A DNA stretch of 38,789 nt from Diphasiastrum complanatum (lineage: Eukaryota > Streptophyta > Lycopodiopsida > Lycopodiales > Lycopodiaceae). Under the pieces are notes generated by a model. That model was not told where the DNA came from and did not search any database. It worked only from the letters and a program-made list of their open reading frames with translations. The DNA lies in assembly GCA_029204225.1 (NCBI GenBank), contig MU835478.1, forward strand, positions 1 to 38,789. Reading direction: 5' to 3'. A program made the position numbers and the translations under genes. This document shows positions 31,800-38,789 of the stretch, piece by piece (positions within the stretch are counted from its first letter, which is position 1; every line of letters starts with the position of its first letter).

Positions 31800-32254
31800 A
31801 TCTCCTTCTTTGGGAGCTTAGGAGCAGCAGTAGAGAAATCTATTAGAAGGTAGGAAAGAATTCTCAAATTCTCAAAAAGGAGGAGAGGAGAGAAGTCGTT
31901 GTAGGAACAGCCTTCCACTCATCCAAATCTGTGGGGATTTTCACTTGTTCTGAGGCAAAATTCCTTGTATAGGTTCAGCGCTGGAAAATCAGGGATCTGC
32001 CCCTGTTTTTTGTGTACAGATAGGTGAATACTGAGCGGATTTCAGGTGGAAAATATAGTGCAGGTCCAGCGCTGAAGGGGCCTACCTAAATTCTGAATTT
32101 TGAAGCCAAATGCGGTATTAGATTCGAAGTTTTTGGAGCAGCCAGGTCTCTACTCAGATAGCGAGGGTACCTATCCTCACAAATCAGATTTCTATTTCCA
32201 GATTTAGGCTAGGAATCTGATTTTTCAGATCAGATTTAGAGATCAGACAGGGGA
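31800..32254 (+). mobile_element. Leader of Gypsy element C, left of the nested insertion
   Basis: Non-coding leader between the primer site and the insertion point. It continues at 35592 on the other side of the inner Copia element. Confidence 0.7.
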
Positions 32255-32719
32255 TGTTAGAAATTAATGTTTATTTGACACCCCTTAATGGTAGTTTGGC
32301 CATGCCTGCGTGCTATTTTTAGGGGCCATTACAATTTATAGTAAGTCATATTTCAGGGTCATTACTATTTATAGTAAATTCGTTTTTTATTCATGCATGT
32401 AAGTGGGTGCACTACTACTAGAATAGGATTTGCTTTTATCACTTAGAAACTCATCTTGGGTGTTTACCCAATATAGGTAGTAATTATAGCAATTAGCTTT
32501 TTGTCTTTTGCTATTTACTTTAGGCTCATTAGCTTTTATCAATCATTAGAGAAACTATTTAAGAAGGCTGCCGCCCCACCACAATTATTCCATTCAATTC
32601 AATGAGCTAGAGCAATTGCTCAATTCTCCTATGATCTGAATTCTCTCTATGCTTGGGTTTTGTGTGAGTGCTAGTAGGACTAGTATCTCCATCTAGAATT
32701 TGTATCACAAATTCTGACA
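32255..32719 (+). repeat. 5' LTR of Copia D
   Basis: TGTTAGAAAT to TTCTGACA. It matches 35137-35591 almost perfectly. Confidence 0.96.
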
Positions 32720-32733
32720 TGGTATCAGAGCAG
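32720..32733 (+). promoter_or_regulatory. Primer binding site of Copia D
   Basis: TGGTATCAGAGCAG begins at the base after the LTR. Confidence 0.92.
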
Positions 32734-32990
32734 ATTCTTTTGTGAGAGAGAGAGTTTGTATTTGCAGGTGTGCAATCAGATTGGAGGAGCTGAAGTTGCA
32801 TGTGGAGTCAACGTTGTTAGGAAAACAACGGGAATCTTCTAGGAGAAGATTGACGGAATGTTACTAGTTGTCGACAGATCTGAATCAGAATTTTTCTGGT
32901 TGTTTGCTGGTTTTCTGGTGCAGGTCACATCTGGAGCAGGTACATATGAGGAAGGTAGTATCTGAACAGGTGACTTCTGAGACAGGCAGA
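32734..32990 (+). other. Leader of Copia D up to a deletion junction
   Basis: The short leader runs straight into integrase sequence at about 32990. Gag, zinc knuckle, protease and the HHCC domain are absent. Confidence 0.7.
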
Positions 32991-35131
32991 TCTTGTGGTC
33001 CTATGAAGACTCAATCTTATGGGGGAGCACATTACTTTATGGTGTTTGTGGATGACTATTCTAGGAAGACATGGATCTATCTTCTGAAGAATAAGGGTGA
33101 AGCTTTCAAATATTTCACATGGTTTAAGACACAGGTGGAGAAAGAAACAGATAGACAAATTAAGATACTTCGCTTGGACAAAGGGGGAGAGTATCTTTCT
33201 ACGGAATTTCAGGTGTTTTGCAAGGATCATGGTATAAAGAGACAATTTGCAAATAAGGACACGCCTCAACAAAATGGAGTTGCGGAAAGAAAGAACCGGT
33301 CCATAGTGGAAACTGCGAGGATTATGCTCAAGAGTAAAAATCTTCCAAATATGTTTTGGGGTGAAGAAGTTAAGACGGCGGTTTATCTTTTGAATCGAAA
33401 TCCCACAAAGGTTGTAGAGAATCGAACTCCAGAGGAAGCTTACACGGGTCGGAAGCCAAATGTAAGTCATTTGAGAGTGTTTGGAAGTATTGCTTATTCT
33501 CACATACCTAAGGATTCAAGGAGCAAATTGGATTCTAAGGCAACAAAATGTTTATTTCTTGGTTATGATAATCAAGAGAAGGGATACAGGTTATATGACT
33601 TGGAGGGTAAGAAAATAATCATAAGTAGGGATGTAATCTTTGATGAGGAGGCAACTCATAAAGATATAGAGATATATTTTGATAAAGATCAAGATGGTGG
33701 AATCCCTATATTATGTGACGAGTTATTACAGGAACCTGAATCGACACATGTATCGCCTATGCCAATTCAAGAACCTAAAGTGTCTTTGGTTGAGATAGGA
33801 AAGAGGAAGGAGAGGTCAAGTATATGGGATACTTATTCACCTCCTACTTCACCAAGCAGGAAGCATCCTACATCAGAAGCTAGAAGATTGCCTAGGTGGT
33901 ACTATGAAACTATCAAGGATAGTGTTATTATGAAATAGGGAGAGTCCAGTACACATGGAACTAGGAGATCAGCTAGATCTGAAAAGCAACATGAAGATCA
34001 AGATCGACAGGAGGTTCGACAAGAGGATCATCATGAAGATGGGGATGTACATTTTGCATATATGGCCACAGTATTAGAGACCAAGGATCCATCTACTTTC
34101 AGAGAGGCTGAAAAAGAGAATATTTGGAGGCAAGCTATGGATGAGGAGTACGACTCAATCATGAAGAACAAGACTTGGAGACTTGTTCAGCTACCTACAG
34201 GTAAAAAGGCTATTGGATGCAAGTGGGTCTATAGGACTAAGTGCAAATTAGATGGTTCTATAGATAAACATAAGGCAAGATTGGTGGCAAAAGGTTTGGG
34301 ATTGAGGTATGGAGAGTAGCACAAGGACTATTCATTTCTCAATCTAAGTATGCTCATGAAATTCTTGAAAAGTTCAATATGTCAGAGTGCAAGCCTATTT
34401 CTACACCATATGATAGTGGATGTAAGCTTACTAAAGTTGAGGAAGATCAGGGTGTAGATGAGACGTTATATAGAAAGCTTGTTGGAAGCTTAATCTATCT
34501 AACTACTACAAGACCAGATATTGCTTATGATATGAGTATGGTTAGTCAGTTTATGGCTAAGCCTAAGCAGATTCATTGGAAAGTTGTTAAGCGAATACTC
34601 AGATATATCCAGGGCACTTTGAGATTTGGTATTCTCTATGGTAGACAGGATGATTTGAAGTTACAGGGATATGTGGATGCTGATTGGGTTGGAGATGCGG
34701 AAGACCGAAGATCTACTACAGGTTATGTTTTTAGTCTTGGTTCTGGTGCTATCTCTTGGAGTTCAAAGAAGCAACATACTATTGCTTTATCATCTACAGA
34801 GGCAGAATATCGAGCTACTACAAGTGCAACATGTAAGCAATATGGTTGCAAAGATTCTACATGATCTACATATGGTACAAGATTCACCTACGATACTTCA
34901 ATGTGACAATCAGAGTTGTATTAAATTGGCGAAAAATCCAGTTTTTCACAGCAGGACAAAGCATATTGAAGTACTTCATCAGAGAGAAAATTCAAAGTAA
35001 TGAAGTGGAGCTTATCTATTGCCCTACGGAAGAACAAGTTGCAGATATCTTTACCAAAGGTCATGGCAAAGAAAAATTTCAGGAGTTTGGAGAACTTCTA
35101 GGAGTAATAGATAACAAAGTAAACATTAAGG
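32991..35131 (+). pseudogene. Copia D pol remnant: integrase, RT fragments, RNase H
   Basis: An open frame from 32868 enters integrase at CGPMKTQSYGGAHYF. The first catalytic Asp (normally HTDxCGP) is replaced by Arg at the junction. The second Asp (RLDKGGEYLS) and the Glu (NGVAERKNRS) remain. The post-integrase part (RVFGSIAYSHIPKD, KCLFLGYDNQEKGYRLYD) runs to a TAG at 33936-33938. The same frame then continues as the RT N-terminus (WRQAMDEEYDSIMKNKTW, GCKWVYRTK, KARLVAKG) to about 34297. There the sequence jumps to GIEVWRVAQGLFISQSKYAH, removing the RT palm with its YVDD. RNase H follows (SKKQHTIALSSTEAEY, 34765-34815), with frameshifts near 34850 and 34980, and ends NIKGEC. It cannot encode a working polymerase or integrase. 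Confidence 0.93.
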
Positions 35132-35136
35132 GGGAG
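35126..35136 (+). promoter_or_regulatory. Polypurine tract of Copia D
   Basis: AAGGGGGAG immediately before the 3' LTR start TGTTAGAAAT. Confidence 0.9.
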
Positions 35137-35591
35137 TGTTAGAAATTAATGTTTATTTGACACCCCTTAATGATAGTTTGGCCATGCCTGCGTGCTATTT
35201 TTAGGGGCCATTACTATTTATAGTAAGTCATATTTTAGGGTCATTACTATTTATAGTAAATTCGTTTTTTAGTCATGCATGTAGGTGGGTGCACTACTAC
35301 TAAAATAGGATTTGCTTTTATCACTTAGAAACTCATCTTGGGTGTTTACCCAATATAGGTAGTAATTATAGCAATTAGCTTTTTGTCTTTTGCTATTTAC
35401 TTTAGGCTCATTAGCTTTTATCAATCATTAGTTAAGAAGGCTGCCGCCCCACCACAATTATTCCATTCAATTCAATGAGCTAGAGCAATTGCTCAATTCT
35501 CCTATGATCTGAATTCCTCTATGCTTGGGTTTTGTGTGAGTGCTAGTAGGACTAGTATCTCCATCTAGAATTTGTATCACAAATTCTGACA
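35137..35591 (+). repeat. 3' LTR of Copia D
   Basis: 455 bp. It lacks a 9-base stretch and a 1-base stretch found in the 5' copy. Confidence 0.96.
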
Positions 35592-35908
35592 GGGGACAGG
35601 TCAGCGATCAGAAAGCTACTGAAAGTTCAGACCTTTGCACTCATTTTTGGGGCTCAAATCAGAGAAATTCGAGCCAGACAGGTTGCTGATTTTTCGGACA
35701 GCAGGTTTACAATTTGCAGTAGAAGAGCTAAGAGGGCTTTTCTTGATATTTTCTTTGCAAGTACAGTCCTCAGAAACAGCTAAGTTTTCTGTCCCTCCTT
35801 TGTAGACCACTTCTCCGGGACCTGATCAACCTTTGACAAGGGGCATAAATGAATTAGAAACGGAATCCCTGAGGTTCAGTAAGGGGAAAGAACCAATGGA
35901 ACGACGAA
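35592..35908 (+). mobile_element. Leader of Gypsy element C, right of the nested insertion
   Basis: Starts with the second GGGGA target copy. Non-coding up to the gag start at about 35909. Confidence 0.7.
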
Positions 35909-36465
35909 TTGGTTACCAAGGAGCAGTTTCTCCATTTGGTAACAAAAGTGGATGAACTGAAGTTGGCGTTAGCCAATTTCAAGTCCAGTGTGGACGACTC
36001 GTTCGCTGAACTCAAAGGCTTGATTTTGAGTTCCGCGAAAGAAAGTCTTCCCTCCACTTCAGTTGTCCCCTTCTCCACTTCCGTCAGTTTCGGGTGAGCC
36101 TATACGGTCTCACCCCAGTGCCTTTAAAGACTTAAAGCCTCCTACTTTTATTGGGGAAGAGAAAGATAGAAACGCAGATATTCTACAAACCTTCCTTAGC
36201 AAATGGAAGAACATTCATGCTCTTAAACAGGACCCTGACCATTTGCAAGCTATTGAGGCCAGTCTTTCCCTAGGGCCCATGGCCTATAAGTGGTGGTTAA
36301 ATCTCCAGGAGACTGGGCAGACTCCCCGGTCATGGAAAGGCTTTGAAGAGGCCTTCCTAAGAGAATTTCTACCAAAAAATGAACTTGATAGAGCCTGGGA
36401 AGCCTGGGAGAAAACAGTAATGGACAAGTCCCTAATTCGTTTGGGAGTCCGCACATTAGGAGAGC
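35909..36465 (+). pseudogene. Gypsy C gag (frameshifted, C-terminus deleted)
   Basis: The ATG at 35909 opens MVTKEQFLHLVTKVDELKLA, a coiled-coil-like N-terminus. Between about 36060 and 36097 the frame shifts to one giving FKDLKPPTFIGEEKDRNADI, then AIEASLSLGPMAYKWWLNLQ and WKGFEEAFLREFLPKNELD. The last two are typical Ty3/gypsy gag (the retrotransposon gag domain with A..WW..xxxW..FxxxFxxEF). The gag frame ends within a few codons of a junction at about 36460, where sequence jumps to the RNase H upstream region. Nucleocapsid knuckle, protease and the catalytic reverse transcriptase are missing. Confidence 0.88.
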
Positions 36466-36954
36466 TTTGATGCTCTCAAAACAGCCTTAGCTACAGCACC
36501 AATTTTAAAAGTCGTCGACCCCAATCAGCCATTTGTGGTCGAAACAGATGCTAGCGACTTTGCAGATGGTGCTGTACTAACTCAGGGTGGACGACCAGTT
36601 GCGTTCAAGAGTAAAAAACTCGAGCCAGCTCAGACTAGATACAGTGCCTATGAAGAGGAACTCTTCTCCATAGTTCATGCCCCCCTTCAGACTTGGAGGC
36701 ATTATTTGTATGGTGCCAACTTTGAGGTCCTGACAGACCATGAAAGTCTCAGATGCCTTTGCAATCAACCTGAGCTTAGAGGTCGGAAAGCTCGTTGGGC
36801 AGAGTTGATGCAAGAGTTTGATATGTCTATCAGATATAGACGGGGGAAATTCAATACAGTAGCAGATGCCCTTAGTAGAATGCCTATGATAAACGAGCTG
36901 AGTTTTACTCAGATTCGTAATGAGTTACTCGAGTCCTTGAGAGGGAAGTGCTAG
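36460..36954 (+). pseudogene. Gypsy C RNase H
   Basis: From the junction, the frame gives FDALKTALATAPILKVVDPN and then RNase H: VETDASDFADGAVLTQGGRP with the first catalytic Asp, EEELFSIVHAPLQTWRHYL with the Glu, VLTDHESLRCL with the second Asp, and FNTVADALSRMP. It ends at a TAG (36952-36954). The next open frame is shifted by one. The domain itself is intact in sequence. Confidence 0.92.
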
Positions 36955-36955
36955 C

Positions 36956-38150
36956 ATGATGCATTCTTCTCTACTATCTGGAACTCAGTCCAGAGCAGAC
37001 AGTTGCAGACTCACGGAACCAGTTCCCGGGGCTGGTGCCAGTTCATCCAAGAATACGGCAGCTTCCGTTGAGGATGATGATGAGTCCGAGTATACGTCAG
37101 ATGACGTTGAGGATTCTGAGCCTGTAGTACCCAAGCAAACCCCAGTGGTTGAAGGTCAGTTGACTCAAGGATTCAAATTTAGACAGTATTTCATTCAGGA
37201 TGAGTACTTGCTCTATAGAGATAGAGTATGTGTCCCCAATTCAGAGGATTATAGGCAGCAGGTCCTATATGAGTGTCATGACAATCCTAGTGCAAGGCAC
37301 CCAGGCATTCAGAAGACCTATGAGCTTCTTCGTAGGCGATTTTTCTGGCCCAGTATGAAAAAGGACGTCCAGCAATATGTAACCAGTTGCCAGAAATGTC
37401 AAGTAAATAAAGCAGAGCGTTTAAAGGCAGGAGGGTTGTTACAGCCCTTAGATATACTAGCTGGTAAATGGGAGAGTATCTCCATGGATTTTATAGTACG
37501 CCTGCCTAAAACTCAAAAGGGTAATGACACTATATGGGTCACAGTTGACCGTCTGACCAAAATGGCTCATTTTATTCCGACCAAGACAACCATTAGAGCT
37601 CCAGAGTTAGCGAGGTTGTTTGTAGACGGGCTATTTAAATTGTACGGTCTACCTTCCGGCATAGTCAGCGACCGGGACAGTAAGTTTAATGGAAATTTTT
37701 GGAGGGCAGTATTCCATCATCTCCATACTAAACTTAATATGAGTACCATCGACCATCCACAGACGGACGGTCAAACAGAGAGGGTAAATCAGGTGCTGGA
37801 GGATATGCTTCGCGCATACGTCATACGTCAGCAAGAAGCAGACTAATTGGGAGGAGTATTTCTCGATATTAGAGTTTGCTTATAACAGTACCAAACATTC
37901 AGCTACGGGATACAGCCCATTTATGCTGGTGTACGGTTTTTAGCCACGCTCACCCACATCTGTAGGGTTTAAACAAGAAAAAGTTGAAGCAGCCAGAAAC
38001 TTTTTAGAAGACCTAAACCAGATGATAGAACAAGCTAAGCGTAGCATTAGGCAGTCCCAGGATCGAGCCAGGCATTATGCAGATCCACACAGACGGGAGG
38101 TGCAGTTCTCCGTTGGTGAGAAAGCCTACTTGAGAGTCCCAGTTGACTCT
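36956..38150 (+). pseudogene. Gypsy C integrase (frameshifted, 3' truncated)
   Basis: The open frame to 37846 carries the HHCC zinc region (YECHDNPSARHPGIQKTYEL ... CQKCQ) and the DDE core: D in SMDFIVRLP, D in GIVSDRDSKFNGNFW, E in DGQTERVNQVLEDML. A 7-base duplication (CATACGT, 37815-37821 and 37822-37828) shifts the frame. Homology continues in the third frame (NWEEYFSILEFAYNS, TGYSPFMLVYGF) to a TAG at 37941-37943, then past it (QSQDRARHYADPHRREVQFS) until about 38150. There similarity ends inside the integrase C-terminal barrel. No chromodomain or 3' LTR is seen. Confidence 0.92.
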
Positions 38151-38789
38151 AAAACTTACACAGTAATAATGCTCTTAATTAGAGCTTTCATCTAATACCC
38201 ATATTGCCCAAAAAAAAATCAAAAAAAAAAAACACGATTCTGAACGTTTCTAGGAAAATTCCGAAACGCGAGTACTATGAACACAATAGAATAGAGCACC
38301 AAATTGCAAATTGAAAATCAATTTCCAGCTAAGATATCAACTGCACAAACTACTTTTCAGGCCCTCCTACCAAGGAATATTGCCTCATAGCTCCCCCTTG
38401 AAGAGGCTCTCAATACCTATGATAATCAACTATCAAAATGAGAGGAAATTATGTCTACTTATACTTTTTCAATCGCCTTTGGATTAGGGCAAAGATCCAC
38501 TTCCCAGCAGGGGCCCTACCGAAAGGTCTTGGCCATGCTTGTGCATGGTCTCTTCCAAATGATTCATAGTGACTACTTAATCTAATCAATTGCATACTTC
38601 AGGGGTTTAAAGAAATGATACTGTTCCATAAGGTTCCATGCATCAAAGAATGATACTATAAGCACTAATTACTATGTTATAGGAATAAGCACTAATTACT
38701 ATGGCATAACCAACTATAGCTATAGGAATAAGCTGCAAGCTAATCTTCATCTTCCTTGTGCATCGTCCTTTTAAGTCAAATATCAATAT
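38151..38789. other. Non-coding right edge; includes self-complementary locus 7
   Basis: No gene. Two A-tracts at 38209-38232. An AAGCACTAATTACTATG stretch is repeated in tandem at about 38657 and 38686. Confidence 0.45.
38209..38285 (-). repeat. Self-complementary locus 7 (T-tract)
   Basis: On the minus strand TTCATAGTACTCGCG is followed by TTTCGGAATTTTCC, GAAACGTTC and GAATCGTG, then a run of T. Confidence 0.5.

Larger units (their letters stand above)
32255..35591 (+). mobile_element. Complete but internally deleted Copia element D, nested in Gypsy C
   Basis: 3337 bp bounded by two LTRs (32255-32719, 465 bp; 35137-35591, 455 bp), both TGTTAGAAAT...TTCTGACA, and flanked by the 5-bp target duplication GGGGA (32250-32254 and 35592-35596). 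The LTRs differ by about six substitutions, one 9-base and one 1-base indel. It has a primer site and a polypurine tract, but lacks gag, protease and most of the reverse transcriptase. It inserted into the leader of Gypsy C. Confidence 0.95.

Noticed and set aside
32925-33503. 192-codon minus-strand frame
   Set aside because: Shadow of the Copia D integrase on the other strand.

Overview
This is nuclear DNA from a land plant with a large, transposon-rich genome. The evidence is a plant-type ZIP metal transporter with GT-AG introns, Ty1/copia and Ty3/gypsy elements with plant initiator-Met-tRNA primer sites (TGGTATCAGAGC), BED-finger/DUF659 hAT transposases, and G-box/TATA promoter architecture. 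I cannot tell a fern, gymnosperm or angiosperm apart from this sequence alone. There is no sign of bacterial, organellar or CRISPR content.

Layout. 1-4057: the left edge holds the 5' part of a ZIP gene on the minus strand (TATA box, exon 1, exon 2). Its third exon is not visible. The sequence to its left, down to the window edge, is either a long intron 2 or a truncation, and it carries decayed Gypsy and Copia pieces. 4058-6581: intergenic, with a perfect 61-bp tandem duplication. 6582-9931: a Copia element with 5' LTR, primer site, gag, protease and integrase, cut off before reverse transcriptase. 9932-10993: a region of GCGATAT repeats spaced about 89 bp, flanking a strong promoter-like block (four CACGTG boxes, CCAAT, TATA), then a dispersed repeat whose inverted copy lies at 24.5 kb. 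10994-22768: mostly non-coding decayed LTR-element DNA with two copies of one LTR in opposite orientations (12821-13285 minus, 22279-22768 plus). 22769-24828: a gag-like pseudogene with zinc knuckles and a partial tandem repeat. 25960-31087: a cluster of three hAT transposase pseudogene pieces, N-terminal on minus, C-terminal and central on plus. 31143-38150: a Gypsy element interrupted by a young, internally deleted Copia element with perfect 5-bp target duplications. 38151-38789: no gene.

The only host gene I can support is the ZIP transporter. Everything else recognisable is transposon-derived and broken by stops, frameshifts or deletions, so there is no operon or pathway here. The inner Copia element (32255-35591) is the youngest insertion, with LTRs differing by about six substitutions and two short indels.

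The least explained signal is a set of seven scattered short loci. They share a CATAGTTGC-like edge, a core of self-complementary GAACG/GATC-type words that differ from locus to locus, and usually a poly-T or poly-A tract. I know of no named family that fits them. The 89-bp GCGATAT array around the G-box promoter is the second.
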